DNA of 64,000 bases from Candidatus Rhodoferax odensensis (GCA_016718405.1 JADKDJ010000004.1:310001-374000), one strand, 5' to 3'. Shown: positions 1-9,785, numbered from the stretch's first letter. Notes: generated by a model not told the origin, from the letters alone. A program made the numbers and translations.

Positions 1-522
1 CAGGACGCGTTGCATGACGATGCCCGGCTGCACTTCTCCGGGAGATTGATTCGCCACGTGCGCAACAGCGAGGGGGTACAAGCAGTCTTGTGCGCCTACT
101 TTGGTGTCCCTGTCCGGCTTGAGCCCTGGGTTGGCCGTTGGATGAGTCTGCCAAGCGGCGATGTCACCCGCATGGGTTGCGGCGATGTGTCGCGCGCCCT
201 GGGCTTGGGTGCGGTGGTCGGCTCGCGCGTGTGGGATCGACAGCATCAGGTTCGCCTTCATCTGGGGCCGCTCACGCTGGCGCAATATCATTTGTTTCTG
301 CCCAAGGGGTCGGCGGTGCCGGCGCTGCAGGCGTGGCTGCGTCAGTTGTTGGGTGATGAGCTGGATTGGGATGCCGAGCTGATCCTGATGAAGGAAGAAG
401 TTCCAGTCACCCGTCTCGGCTCGGGCCAGGGCTCCAGGCTGGGTTGGACGAGTTGGCTCGGGCGCCAGAAGCGTCGCCATGACGCAGCGGATGTTCGGGT
501 TGCCAACCGCGTCGCCGTTTGA
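1..522 (+). CDS. tssG: T6SS baseplate subunit TssG, C-terminal part
   Basis: The reading frame is open from base 1, so the start lies outside the window and only about the last 173 residues are present. The fragment matches the C-terminal half of TssG (ImpH/VasB family): a conserved stretch around 'GRLIRHVRNSEGV', then 'LGLGAVVGSRVWDRQH' and a 'LGPLTLAQYHLFLP' segment typical of the family. TssG works with TssE, TssF and TssK in the wedge of the T6SS baseplate in the cytoplasm, from which the Hcp tube and the TssBC sheath are built. It is followed after 49 bases by tssH on the same strand, the order common in proteobacterial T6SS clusters. tssE and tssF would be expected just upstream, outside the window. 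The last residues are basic and probably not structured. Confidence 0.9.
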   Translation, partial: QDALHDDARLHFSGRLIRHVRNSEGVQAVLCAYFGVPVRLEPWVGRWMSLPSGDVTRMGCGDVSRALGLGAVVGSRVWDRQHQVRLHLGPLTLAQYHLFLPKGSAVPALQAWLRQLLGDELDWDAELILMKEEVPVTRLGSGQGSRLGWTSWLGRQKRRHDAADVRVANRVAV

Positions 523-571
523 ATGTCCGTGGTCCCATTCGTCTTTGCTGCAGTAGGTTTTGGAGGCTCTC

Positions 572-3274
572 ATGAGTGAAATCAGTCGTACCGCCTTGTT
601 TGGCAAATTGAATGCTCTTTGCTACAAAGCGGTGGAGGGTGCCACGGTGTTTTGTAAGCTCCGTGGAAACCCGTATGTGGAGTTGGAGCACTGGCTTGCC
701 CAGTTGCTGCAAAACCAGGACTCCGATTTGCACCACATCGTGCGGCACTACGGTCTCGATGCTTCGGTGCTGGCCAAGGATCTGACGAGTGCCTTGGACC
801 GCTTGCCGCGTGGTGCTACGGCGATCAGCGACATCGCCGAACAGATACCCGACGCGATTGAACGTGCCTGGACCTATGCCACGCTCAAGTTCGGCGAAGG
901 GCAGATTCGCACCGGCTATCTGGTCATCGGCATGCTCAAGACGCCGAGTCTTCGCAATCGTTTGTTGGGGATCTCCAAGCAGTTCGAGAAGGTCAAGACG
1001 GAGGATCTGACCGACAACTTTGCCAAAGTCTGTGACAGTTCGCCAGAGGCGCAGATGCGCGCGCAGGATGGCACGGGTCTGGGCGGTGGTGCGCCGGGTG
1101 AAGACAGCGGCGCCATGGCGCCGGCGGCAATGGGCAAGGGCGAAGCGCTGAAGAAGTTTGCCGTGGACCTGACCGAGAAGGCCAAGAAGGGTGAGATGGA
1201 CCCCATCACCGGTCGTGATGAGGAGATCCGCCAGATCGTCGACATCCTGATGCGACGTCGCCAGAACAACCCCTTGCTCACCGGCGAGGCGGGCGTTGGC
1301 AAGACTGCTGTGGTCGAGGGTTTTGCCCAGCGCCTGGCGCGTGGTGATGTGCCGCCGCAACTCAAGGACGTCAAGTTGCTGAGCTTGGACTTAGGGCTGC
1401 TGCAGGCGGGAGCCAGCATGAAGGGTGAGTTCGAGCAGCGCCTGCGCCAGGTGATTGATGAGGTACAGGCTTCGGCGACTCCCATCATCTTGTTCATCGA
1501 CGAAATCCACACACTGGTTGGTGCCGGTGGCGCTGCGGGCACGGGTGACGCCGCCAATCTGCTCAAGCCGGCGTTGGCGCGCGGCAACCTGCGCACCATT
1601 GGCGCCACCACCTGGGCTGAGTACAAGAAATACATCGAAAAAGACCCGGCGCTGACACGTCGGTTCCAGGTGGTGCAAGTACCCGAGCCAGATGAAGCCA
1701 AAGCCATTCTGATGCTGCGCGGCGTCGCTGCGGTGCTGGAGAAGCACCACCGGGTGCAACTGCTGGACGAGGCGATCGAAGCCGCGGTGCGTTTGTCCCA
1801 TCGCTACATTCCAGCCCGCCAGTTACCCGACAAGGCGGTGAGTCTGCTCGATACGGCTTGTGCCCGAGTGGCGGTCTCGCAGCATGCCACGCCGCCCGAG
1901 GTGGAAGACTGCCAACGCCGCATTGAGGCGCTCACGACCGAGCAGGAGATCATCGGGCGTGAAGCCACCATTGGGATTGACGTCAGCAAGCGCTCGGCCA
2001 CGGTGGATGCCATGATGGTGCTGGCCAACGATGAGCTGGGTCGGCTCAATGAGCGTTGGAAACAGGAGAAAGCGCTGGTCGACCGTTTGCTGGAGTTGCG
2101 TGCGAGTTTGCGCGCGGCCGGTCAGCCCGTGGACGGCGCAGCGGCCGTAGCCGAGACCACGCCCGATGCCGCGCCAGCCCCGGACCGAGAGGGCATGCTC
2201 GCTGAACTCAAGACGCTGCAGGCGTCCATCGCCGAGGTGCAGGGAGAACATCCTTTGATTCTGCCGTCCGTGGACGAGCAGGCAGTGGCATCGGTGGTGG
2301 CCGACTGGACCGGTATTCCGGTCGGTCGTATGGTCAAGAACGAAGTGGAAGCGGTGCTGCGGTTGGCCGATACCCTCAATGAGCGCGTGATCGGCCAGAA
2401 GCATGGCCTGGAGATGATCGCTCGGCGTATCCAGACCTCGCGCGCGCGGCTGGACAATCCCGGCAAGCCCATTGGTGTCTTCATGCTCTGCGGCACCTCT
2501 GGTGTGGGCAAGACCGAGACCGCGTTGGCGCTGGCCGAGGCACTGTATGGCGGCGAGCAAAACATCATCACCATCAATATGAGCGAGTTTCAAGAGGCGC
2601 ACACCGTCTCCACGCTCAAGGGGGCCCCTCCCGGTTATGTGGGCTATGGCGAAGGCGGCATCCTGACTGAAGCCGTGCGCCGGCGCCCGTACTCGGTGGT
2701 GTTGCTTGATGAGGTCGAGAAGGCCCACCCGGATGTGCACGAAATTTTCTTCCAGGTGTTCGACAAGGGCTGGATGGAAGACGGCGAAGGCCGCATGATT
2801 GACTTCAAGAACACCATCATCCTGCTCACCACCAATGCCGGCAGCGAGCTGGTGATGAGCATGTGCCGCGATCCCGAGTTACTGCCCGATCCGCAGGCCC
2901 TGAGTGAAGCCCTGAAGGCGCCGCTGCTCAAGGTGTTTCCGGCTGCCCTCCTGGGACGGATTGTCACCATTCCCTACTACCCGCTGTCGCCAGACATGAT
3001 GGGCAAGATCGTCACCCTGCAGCTCAATCGCATCAAGAAACGCGTGCTGCAAAACCATGGCGTGCCGTTCGAGTACACCGACGCGGTGGTCAAGCTGGTG
3101 GTGGCGCGTTGCAACGACACCGAGTCCGGTGGTCGCGCCATCGATGCGATTCTGACCAACACGGTCTTGCCAACCATCTCGATTGAGTACCTCAAGCGGC
3201 TGGCCGCTGGCGGAGCGATTCATCGCGTGGCGCTGGATGTGGCGAACTCCGATTTCACCTACGCTTTTGACTGA
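572..3274 (+). CDS. tssH: T6SS AAA+ ATPase TssH (ClpV)
   Basis: A 900-residue Hsp100/Clp protein. It has an N-terminal Clp repeat domain (about residues 1-150), a first AAA+ module with Walker A 'GEAGVGKT' near residue 238 and Walker B 'ILFIDEIHT', a middle coiled-coil region (about 430-560), and a second AAA+ module with Walker A 'GTSGVGKT' near residue 641, followed by a D2-small domain. The N-terminal 'MSEISRTALFGKLN' marks ClpV rather than ClpB. ClpV disassembles contracted TssBC sheath in the cytoplasm so that it can be reused. I chose the ATG at 572 because GGAG lies about seven bases before it; a TTG at 560 would add four residues. It sits between tssG and vgrG and is probably cotranscribed with both. 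Confidence 0.96.
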   Translation: MSEISRTALFGKLNALCYKAVEGATVFCKLRGNPYVELEHWLAQLLQNQDSDLHHIVRHYGLDASVLAKDLTSALDRLPRGATAISDIAEQIPDAIERAWTYATLKFGEGQIRTGYLVIGMLKTPSLRNRLLGISKQFEKVKTEDLTDNFAKVCDSSPEAQMRAQDGTGLGGGAPGEDSGAMAPAAMGKGEALKKFAVDLTEKAKKGEMDPITGRDEEIRQIVDILMRRRQNNPLLTGEAGVGKTAVVEGFAQRLARGDVPPQLKDVKLLSLDLGLLQAGASMKGEFEQRLRQVIDEVQASATPIILFIDEIHTLVGAGGAAGTGDAANLLKPALARGNLRTIGATTWAEYKKYIEKDPALTRRFQVVQVPEPDEAKAILMLRGVAAVLEKHHRVQLLDEAIEAAVRLSHRYIPARQLPDKAVSLLDTACARVAVSQHATPPEVEDCQRRIEALTTEQEIIGREATIGIDVSKRSATVDAMMVLANDELGRLNERWKQEKALVDRLLELRASLRAAGQPVDGAAAVAETTPDAAPAPDREGMLAELKTLQASIAEVQGEHPLILPSVDEQAVASVVADWTGIPVGRMVKNEVEAVLRLADTLNERVIGQKHGLEMIARRIQTSRARLDNPGKPIGVFMLCGTSGVGKTETALALAEALYGGEQNIITINMSEFQEAHTVSTLKGAPPGYVGYGEGGILTEAVRRRPYSVVLLDEVEKAHPDVHEIFFQVFDKGWMEDGEGRMIDFKNTIILLTTNAGSELVMSMCRDPELLPDPQALSEALKAPLLKVFPAALLGRIVTIPYYPLSPDMMGKIVTLQLNRIKKRVLQNHGVPFEYTDAVVKLVVARCNDTESGGRAIDAILTNTVLPTISIEYLKRLAAGGAIHRVALDVANSDFTYAFD

Positions 3275-3285
3275 CGGCTTGAGTC

Positions 3286-6066
3286 ATGGCTGCGCACCAA
3301 TTTGAGATCAAGAGCGACTCGCCCGTCGTCGACGACCTGCTGTTTTGGCGAGTAATCGGACATGAAGTCCTGTCGCAACCGGCGGTCTACGAGCTGACCG
3401 TCTTGTCGCGCAGCGAGCGACTGGATGCCAAGGACGTTTTGGGAAAGTCCTTTGATGTTGTGATCAGTTTTGACGATGACGGCAACAACCCGCATCAACG
3501 GCATTGCCAGGGTTTTGCCACACGGCTGTTGCGCTTGAACCAGGTGGGCAGGTACTTCGAGTACCGCATCACGTTGCGATCCTGGTTCTGGCTGCTGACC
3601 CGACGCACGAACTCGCGCATTTTTCAGGAGATCAGCGTCCCGGATGTCATGAACAGCGTGTTCGACGATAGTCCCGTCAGCCCCCACAAGAAGCTCGACA
3701 ACCGGTTGACGGCCAGTTATGCGCCCAGGCGCTATTGCGTTCAGTATCGCGAGAGTGATTTTCAGTTCCTGTCTCGCTTGATGGAGGACGAGGGCATCTA
3801 TTACTGGTTTGATGCCCATGATGCCCCCGGCACGATGTACCTGTCGGACAGCAGCGATGTGGCGCACACGACTTTGCCAGCCGAAGCGACCCTGCGCTTT
3901 GTCGAGGGTAGTGCCGCGGACGCCCGCTACAACGAGGTCACACGCTGGACCAGCGCGCGGCGCCTGGAAAGCGGCAAATACGCGTCGCTTGACAGTGACT
4001 TCAAGGCCATCCGCAAGAAACTGGGCGCCAACATGGACGTGGCCGACGACCATGATCTGTCTGACTTCGAGTTGTTTGAGTTTTCCGGTGGATACTTTGC
4101 CAGCGCCGATGCCGACAGCCGCGCCCGGGTCCGTGGCGACGAGTTGATTGCGCGGCGTGACCGGCACTGGGCGACCACCAGCTGGCCCGACGTGGCGGCC
4201 GGTCAGCGCTTCACATTCGAAGGTGATCCGGATGGTTCGCGCGATGGCGAATACCTGATCGCTGGCTGCACTTTTGTGCTCACGCATTCGGGTTACGAAG
4301 GCTTGAGTATGCGGGAAGCCGGCGAATCGGTAGCCGACGTGTTGGAGGCACTGCTTGCCGAAGACACGGTCAACGCCGAGACCCGTGACGTGGTGCTGGA
4401 CATCATCCACAGCACGCCAGCATTACACGGTGGCGCGCGTGGGACCAGTGCGTTCCTGTTGACCGTTTTGCCGGTGGAGTTGCCGTTTCGCCCGGCACGC
4501 TGTACGCCTAAGGTCACGATGCCGGGCCCTCAGTCCGGCATCGTGGTTGGCCCAAAGGGGCAAGAAATTCACGCCGACGAGTTTGGGCGCGTCAAGGTGC
4601 AGTTTCACTGGGATCGTTACGGCAAGAGTGATGAGAAGTCGACTTGCTATATCCGCGTCTCGCAGCCCTGGGCCGGTAAAGGCTGGGGTGGCTACTTCAT
4701 CCCACGCATCGGACAAGAGGTCATTGTCGATTTTCTCAACGGTGACCCGGATCGGCCCATCATCATGGGCCGCGTCTACAACGATGAACAACCCATACCC
4801 TATGAGTCGCCCACGCAAAGCGGCTTCAAGACAAGGTCCACGCCCGGCGGCAATCCCAATCATTACAACGAAATTCGCTTCGAGGACAAGAAGGGCAAGG
4901 AAGAATTGACCGTTCACGCTGAGCGCAACATGTCGACCACGGTGGAGAACGACGACAGCACGACCGTCATGCATGATCAGTTCCTGACCGTTGACAATGA
5001 CCGCACGGCGCGGGTTCGGGGTAATGAGAAGTGGACCGTCGAGAAAGATCAGACTACGGAAGTGGTCAAGAATCAGGTCAATCGGGTCAACCTGATGCAA
5101 ACCAATACGGTCGGCATATCACAGGTCAACGCGGTGGGCGGCGGCGGGCAAACCAATCAAGTGGTGGGTCCGCAGGTGAATACCTTCGCAGGGGGTGTCA
5201 CAACCATCATCACCGGCAACCAGGCTCATACCGTCAACGGTTCGCAAACGATTGGCGTCAGCGGTAGCCAGAGCACGTCGGTTACCGGCGCGGCGACGAT
5301 CACTTCGTCGGCCGAGATGAAAATTCAGGCGGCGTCGAGAAAAGACATCTCGAACGGCGAGACCTCGATCATGGCCAATAGCATCAAAGTGGTGAGCAAT
5401 ACCAATCTGGCGCTGATGGCTGTTGGCAACATCGACGCCACCTCGATTGGCTCCAACACCACGGTGTTGGGGTCCAACAGCAGTGGTTACATTGGTATGA
5501 ACAGCGAGGCCAACCTGGGCATGGCGCGCTCGACCTTTATGGGTTTGAGCATCAACAACGCACTCGGAATGGATATTTCGAATTTTGTCGGGCTGCAGAT
5601 CGAAAATGCCGTGGCCCTCAAGCTGATTGGTGTGGGCGCGGCGGAGATCGCCTGTCGCACTCTGTCGGCCGAACAGCAGGGCTTAAAATCCTTCATGCCA
5701 GGCGCCGGTGCCGGTGCGGCGGCCGGTGCGGGTGTTGCCGGCGCCCTGGGCGCGGCGGCCGGTGCGGCGGCCGCCATCGTGGACATCAGCGCAACGCTGA
5801 AGCAATACGAAGATGCGCAGAAGGCGCTCAAGGAGGCAGCCAAAGAGGCCGCAGCCGAGGGGTTGCCGGGGCTGGCGGGTCGCCTTTCGAATTTGGCCAA
5901 GGTTGCGGAGCGGCGTCGTAGCGATGCGTTCGCAACGGCGCTACCTGGTTACAGCCTTGCTGAGGGGTTGGGCGCGGCCACTGTGACCCAGCAGAACGAC
6001 GCGTTGACCAACGCGAACCCGACCACAGCAGGCCCACCGTCCGGCGAGACTCCACCCTCTCGTTGA
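3286..6066 (+). CDS. vgrG: T6SS spike protein VgrG (TssI) with alanine-rich C-terminal extension
   Basis: A 926-residue VgrG. The first ~345 residues are the gp27-like ring domain, about 405-500 the gp5-like OB domain ('MPGPQSGIVVGPKGQEI', 'DEFGRVKVQFHWDRYG', 'PRIGQEVIVDFLNGDPDRP'), and about 540-770 a beta-helix with repeated T/V/N-rich strands. After it comes an extension of about 120 residues: a Gly/Ala-rich hydrophobic segment (about 803-830), a charged helical stretch rich in Ala, Lys and Glu, and a low-complexity Pro/Ser/Thr tail. The VgrG trimer caps the Hcp tube and carries effectors. The extension could be an effector-docking region or a small effector domain; I do not recognise it. 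The gene starts 11 bases after tssH and its stop overlaps the possible TTG start of the DUF2169 gene. Confidence 0.95.
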   Translation: MAAHQFEIKSDSPVVDDLLFWRVIGHEVLSQPAVYELTVLSRSERLDAKDVLGKSFDVVISFDDDGNNPHQRHCQGFATRLLRLNQVGRYFEYRITLRSWFWLLTRRTNSRIFQEISVPDVMNSVFDDSPVSPHKKLDNRLTASYAPRRYCVQYRESDFQFLSRLMEDEGIYYWFDAHDAPGTMYLSDSSDVAHTTLPAEATLRFVEGSAADARYNEVTRWTSARRLESGKYASLDSDFKAIRKKLGANMDVADDHDLSDFELFEFSGGYFASADADSRARVRGDELIARRDRHWATTSWPDVAAGQRFTFEGDPDGSRDGEYLIAGCTFVLTHSGYEGLSMREAGESVADVLEALLAEDTVNAETRDVVLDIIHSTPALHGGARGTSAFLLTVLPVELPFRPARCTPKVTMPGPQSGIVVGPKGQEIHADEFGRVKVQFHWDRYGKSDEKSTCYIRVSQPWAGKGWGGYFIPRIGQEVIVDFLNGDPDRPIIMGRVYNDEQPIPYESPTQSGFKTRSTPGGNPNHYNEIRFEDKKGKEELTVHAERNMSTTVENDDSTTVMHDQFLTVDNDRTARVRGNEKWTVEKDQTTEVVKNQVNRVNLMQTNTVGISQVNAVGGGGQTNQVVGPQVNTFAGGVTTIITGNQAHTVNGSQTIGVSGSQSTSVTGAATITSSAEMKIQAASRKDISNGETSIMANSIKVVSNTNLALMAVGNIDATSIGSNTTVLGSNSSGYIGMNSEANLGMARSTFMGLSINNALGMDISNFVGLQIENAVALKLIGVGAAEIACRTLSAEQQGLKSFMPGAGAGAAAGAGVAGALGAAAGAAAAIVDISATLKQYEDAQKALKEAAKEAAAEGLPGLAGRLSNLAKVAERRRSDAFATALPGYSLAEGLGAATVTQQNDALTNANPTTAGPPSGETPPSR

Positions 6067-6077
6067 CCGGGACCACC

Positions 6078-8675
6078 GTGCAAGTTGTCAAACCGCAAGC
6101 CCTCAGTCTGCTGACCCGGCCCATCGAATACCGCAAGCGATTTGGGCTTTGCGTGACCGCGTGTTTGCACGTGCCGTTTGCGCAAGGAGAACACGGTGCC
6201 CTGTGGGGTGAGCAGTCGATGTGGAATTTTCTAGCCAAGGAGATGGGCCCGCCCCTGATTGACGAGGGCATGGCGAAACTCACCTCCGAGTTTCTCGTGC
6301 ATGGTCATGCTTACCCGCCCCCTGCCAGCCCGAATGCGTGCGCGGTCAGGGTTCGGCTCGGCGGCGCGGAAAAGGTCTTGCTAGTCTTTGGCGACCGTTA
6401 TTGGGACGGTGCGCGCGCCAGCCCGCCCCGTGCATTTGAGAAGATGTCCCTGACCTGGGCCCGCGCCTACGGTGGCCCTGACTTCCCGGCCAATCCTGCC
6501 GGCAAGGGGCGCCAATCGATCGGTGGCCTGCGCTGGCTGCCCAATCTGGAGTTGCCTCAGAGCCGTTTGCTGAAACCCGAACAGACGGTGGAGCCGGCTG
6601 GTTTTGGTCTGCGCGATGTCATGCACCCAGAGCGAGCGCAGTACCGTGGCACCTATGACGGCAGTTACCTCAAGGAGCATTCCCCCGGCTTTGCCCCGGA
6701 CCTGGATTGGCGCTATTTCAACCTGGCGCCGCCAGACCAATGGTTCGGCACACCTTTGCGTGGGGATGAGCCGTTCGAACTCGACAACCTGCACCCCGAT
6801 CAGCCGCACATTGAAGGCCAGCTACCGGGGCTGCGGGCTCGTGTGTTTGCCAGCTACCGCGAAGTTGACGCCGAACCCACGCTGCGCGAAGTTCCAATGC
6901 GTCTCACCACGGTTTGGTTTTTTCCACATGCCGAGCGTTGTATTGTGTTGTACCAGGGTCTGGCCGAGGTGAGCGAGGACGACGGATCGGACGTGGTGGG
7001 ATTGATGGGGGCAGTAGAGCGCCTTGATGCGCCGAAATCTGATGAGCACTACGCCGGGGTGCTTGAGTTGCGCGCCGATCCGAAGATGGGCGCAATCCAT
7101 AGCCTGCGAGACAGTGACCTGCTGCCCGACGGTATCAACAGCAGCGACCCCGACCTGGAAGCAACTCAAAAGGTGTTTGCCATGGAGGGTTTGCAGGCTG
7201 ACGCCCAGTATCGTCGCGCCGAGCTTGATGTCGAGTCGGCGCGCGAGCAGATACGAGCCATGGGCCGCGATCCGGATGCGCTGGGAATCAAGATGCCGGC
7301 TCGCGAGAGGCTGCCGACTGGGGATGAGCTGGCAGCTTACGTGGAACGGCAACTCAAGGAGGCGCGGGCCCAACAGTGGCAGGCATTGGCCGATGTCGTC
7401 ACCCAGGTCGAAAAAACCCTGGCGCTGACCGAAGAGCACAAAATCGATCTATCCGCTCTGCAGCACCGTGGGCCACCCAAGTACAGCGCCGAGTTGCACT
7501 TGGACGAGTTGCGCCGCAGCGTTGGCGCTGGGCAACTGGGAAGCCAGGAGGCCGAGCTCTATGCCAAGCTGATACAGAACGAGCAAACGCAGCGATTGGG
7601 CTACTTGCAGGGCGCGCACATGCAGGCACCTGCCGCGCGCATGACACCGTCTGAGGCCGCCAGCTTGCGTCACGAAGTGGCACGCGCGGTAGCCAAGGGC
7701 ATCTTGCATTTTGCGGGCCTGGATTTCACCGGTGCCGACCTCTCGGGTCTGGATCTTCGTGGTGCCAACTTTGCTGGCACCTGGCTGGAGAGCGCCAATT
7801 TTTCCAAATCCAATCTGTCGGGCGCGGACCTCAGCGGCGCCGTGCTGGCCCATGCCAACCTCGGTGGCGCCATCGCGATTGGCACCAACTTCACCGGCGC
7901 CAACCTGGGCCGCGCGCTGTTGAACGGCGCCGTCATGGATGACGCCAGGTTGACCGGGGCCACGCTGATGCACTGCGCCCTTGCCGGGACCCAGTTTCAC
8001 CGGGCGTATGTCGAAGCCGCGATGTTGCTGGAGACCACCTGGGGGCAGGCGGACTGGAGTGGCGTACATGCCTGCGGGCAAACCTTTTACAAGCTCGACC
8101 TGAGCGGCATGACGTTGTGTGAAGCGGACTTGTCGAGCTGCAATTTCATCGAGTGCAACCTGTCTGGAGTGGACCTGCGGGGTGCGTCCTTGCGCAGCAG
8201 CACCTTCATGACCTGCAAGCTCGATGGGACTCAGTTGCAGTCCGCCGCCGCTGCTGGCCTGGTGTTGGTGGCAGGGTGTACTCTGATCAAGGCCGACCTC
8301 ACCGAGGCGGACCTGACTGGCTGCAACTTTGGTGCCTCGGATCTGAGCGGTGCTCGCCTGGTCAAGGCCAAGCTGGACGGGGCGAATGTCTCGGAGGCGA
8401 AGTTCAGTGGGACCGACTGCAGAATGGCCAGCGCCAAGGGCGCGATGTTCCGTCGGACCGATTTGCGCGGTGCCTTGTTGGCGGGCATGAACTTGCAGGA
8501 CGCGGTGTTGCAACACGCCGATTTGCGGCGCGCCGATCTGCGCAAAAGCAATCTTTTCGGGGCCGACTTGTCGCGCGTTCAGTTGGATGGCGATGTCAAG
8601 CTCGAAGGCGCCCTGCTCAAGCGCGCGCGAACCTGGCCACGCTTGACGCCAGCGCAACAGGCGGGGGCCGTATGA
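6078..8675 (+). CDS. DUF2169 domain and pentapeptide-repeat fusion protein, T6SS-associated
   Basis: About 865 residues. The first ~300 residues are a DUF2169 domain ('QALSLLTRPIEYRKRFGL' at the start, then 'LTWARAYGGPDFPANPAGKG' and 'RGTYDGSY'). A charged helical region follows (about 370-530), and from about residue 550 to the end there is a long run of pentapeptide repeats of the A(D/N)LXX type, which fold into a right-handed quadrilateral beta-helix. DUF2169 proteins are encoded beside VgrG, DUF3540 and DUF4150 genes in many T6SS islands and are thought to act as adaptors that load effectors on the spike; that role is inferred here. Two starts are possible: TTG at 6063, overlapping the vgrG stop, or GTG at 6078, which gives the family-like 'MQVVKPQ' start. 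Neither has a clear ribosome site. The stop overlaps the next ATG (ATGA), so the two pentapeptide genes are probably coupled. Confidence 0.85.
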   Translation: MQVVKPQALSLLTRPIEYRKRFGLCVTACLHVPFAQGEHGALWGEQSMWNFLAKEMGPPLIDEGMAKLTSEFLVHGHAYPPPASPNACAVRVRLGGAEKVLLVFGDRYWDGARASPPRAFEKMSLTWARAYGGPDFPANPAGKGRQSIGGLRWLPNLELPQSRLLKPEQTVEPAGFGLRDVMHPERAQYRGTYDGSYLKEHSPGFAPDLDWRYFNLAPPDQWFGTPLRGDEPFELDNLHPDQPHIEGQLPGLRARVFASYREVDAEPTLREVPMRLTTVWFFPHAERCIVLYQGLAEVSEDDGSDVVGLMGAVERLDAPKSDEHYAGVLELRADPKMGAIHSLRDSDLLPDGINSSDPDLEATQKVFAMEGLQADAQYRRAELDVESAREQIRAMGRDPDALGIKMPARERLPTGDELAAYVERQLKEARAQQWQALADVVTQVEKTLALTEEHKIDLSALQHRGPPKYSAELHLDELRRSVGAGQLGSQEAELYAKLIQNEQTQRLGYLQGAHMQAPAARMTPSEAASLRHEVARAVAKGILHFAGLDFTGADLSGLDLRGANFAGTWLESANFSKSNLSGADLSGAVLAHANLGGAIAIGTNFTGANLGRALLNGAVMDDARLTGATLMHCALAGTQFHRAYVEAAMLLETTWGQADWSGVHACGQTFYKLDLSGMTLCEADLSSCNFIECNLSGVDLRGASLRSSTFMTCKLDGTQLQSAAAAGLVLVAGCTLIKADLTEADLTGCNFGASDLSGARLVKAKLDGANVSEAKFSGTDCRMASAKGAMFRRTDLRGALLAGMNLQDAVLQHADLRRADLRKSNLFGADLSRVQLDGDVKLEGALLKRARTWPRLTPAQQAGAV

Positions 8676-9724
8676 GTCCAGAACTGCTGTCTGCCGCAGT
8701 CACCTTGGGGGAGACTCTGGTTGGACTGAAACTCAGCAAGGGCCAGTTCTCGAAGATCTTTCTGGGCGGCGGCATTTTCTCCAGGATTGATTTCTCGCAG
8801 ACCGATTTCCGCGGCGCTGACCTTCGCGAGACGGTATTTGACCAGTGCAATCTGGAAGGCGCGTTGTTTGGCGGCGCCCAGCTACGACGGGCCGTCTTCA
8901 ACCAATGCCAGATGGCGCATGCCGATTTTCGGTCGGCCAATCTTCATGCGGCGGTGCTGACAGAATGTTCAGCCATGCACGCTCAGTTTGCGCAGGCGGC
9001 GCTGACAATGGCGACCATGTCCAAGTGCAAGTTCGATCACGCCAGTTGGCGCGAGTCGAATTTGGAAGCCAGCGTGATCACCCAGTGCAGCCTGCTCGAT
9101 GTTTGCGCCGACGGCGCCAATTGGCTTCACACCTCGGTGCTGGAGTGTGATTTGACGCACTTGACGTGGGCGCACGCCACCTTGCGGCGAACTATCTTTC
9201 ACAACACGGCGTTGGCGGGCAAGTCGTTTGTGGGCCTGACTTTGGAAGGCTGCATGTTTGCTTCCAGTGACTTAACTGGCGCCGACTTCTCGGCGGTGCC
9301 GCTGCCCCAATGCAATTTCCAGTCGGCCAAGTTGGACAACGCCAATTTCAGCCAGGCCAGCGCGCCCAACAGCATTTTTTGCCAGGCGTCCGGGACAAAG
9401 GTGAATTTCGAGCGAGCCGACTTGCGCCAAGCCCTGTTCACGGGCGCGGTCTTGAACGACAGCCAATTCCAGGGTGCCAATCTCTACCAGGCGCACTTTG
9501 CGGGCGCCCACTTGGAGCGCTGTAACTTTGCATCAAGTGAGCTGACCTATGCCGATTTCCGACACGCCAAGTTGACCGCCGCAGACATGCGTCAGGCCAC
9601 CATGATGCGCGCCTGCTTGCATGGCGCGGCGACCGAGGGCGCTCAAATGACCGACCGTCAGCGCGCCCTGGAGTCTGACCCCGATCTGGCCGAAGCTGAA
9701 GCGTGGCAGCCGCTTGCGGGGTAG
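8672..9724 (+). CDS. Pentapeptide-repeat protein, T6SS-associated
   Basis: A 350-residue protein made almost entirely of pentapeptide repeats from about residue 25 to 330 ('FSRIDFSQTDFRGADLRETV', 'FASSDLTGADFSAV'), with a short helical N-terminus and an acidic C-terminus. No signal peptide or enzyme motif is visible. The ATG at 8672 overlaps the stop of the preceding gene by ATGA; the frame stays open far upstream but that part lies inside the previous gene. It probably works with the DUF2169-pentapeptide fusion, either as a spike adaptor or as a cargo or immunity partner. Which of these is right cannot be read from the sequence. Compared with the first protein, more Cys and Gln appear at the repeat corners ('DQCNLEG', 'NQCQMAH', 'TECSAMH'). 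Confidence 0.8.
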   Translation: MSPELLSAAVTLGETLVGLKLSKGQFSKIFLGGGIFSRIDFSQTDFRGADLRETVFDQCNLEGALFGGAQLRRAVFNQCQMAHADFRSANLHAAVLTECSAMHAQFAQAALTMATMSKCKFDHASWRESNLEASVITQCSLLDVCADGANWLHTSVLECDLTHLTWAHATLRRTIFHNTALAGKSFVGLTLEGCMFASSDLTGADFSAVPLPQCNFQSAKLDNANFSQASAPNSIFCQASGTKVNFERADLRQALFTGAVLNDSQFQGANLYQAHFAGAHLERCNFASSELTYADFRHAKLTAADMRQATMMRACLHGAATEGAQMTDRQRALESDPDLAEAEAWQPLAG

Positions 9725-9752
9725 CTGGAAATGCGATCAAGTGAGACATTGC

Positions 9753-9785
9753 AGGACAGACCGGAGCGCAGCAGCGCTCTGTCCT
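9753..9785 (+). other. Imperfect hairpin between the pentapeptide and DUF3540 genes
   Basis: In the 88-base gap, an outer arm AGGACA (9753-9758) pairs with TGTCCT (9780-9785) and an inner arm GAGCGC pairs with GCGCTC around the loop AGCA, with a few unpaired bases (GACCG) on the 5' side. No T-run follows, so it is not a classical terminator. It may stabilise an RNA end or moderate expression of the downstream genes. The structure is visible in the sequence; the role is a guess. Confidence 0.35.

Noticed and set aside
3259..4410. 383-codon open frame on the minus strand opposite vgrG
   Set aside because: It overlaps the well-supported VgrG gene and has no family features.
7449..8657. 402-codon open frame on the minus strand opposite the pentapeptide repeats
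   Set aside because: It is a shadow of the repeat-rich plus-strand gene; the sequence is low in structure and has no ribosome site or homology.
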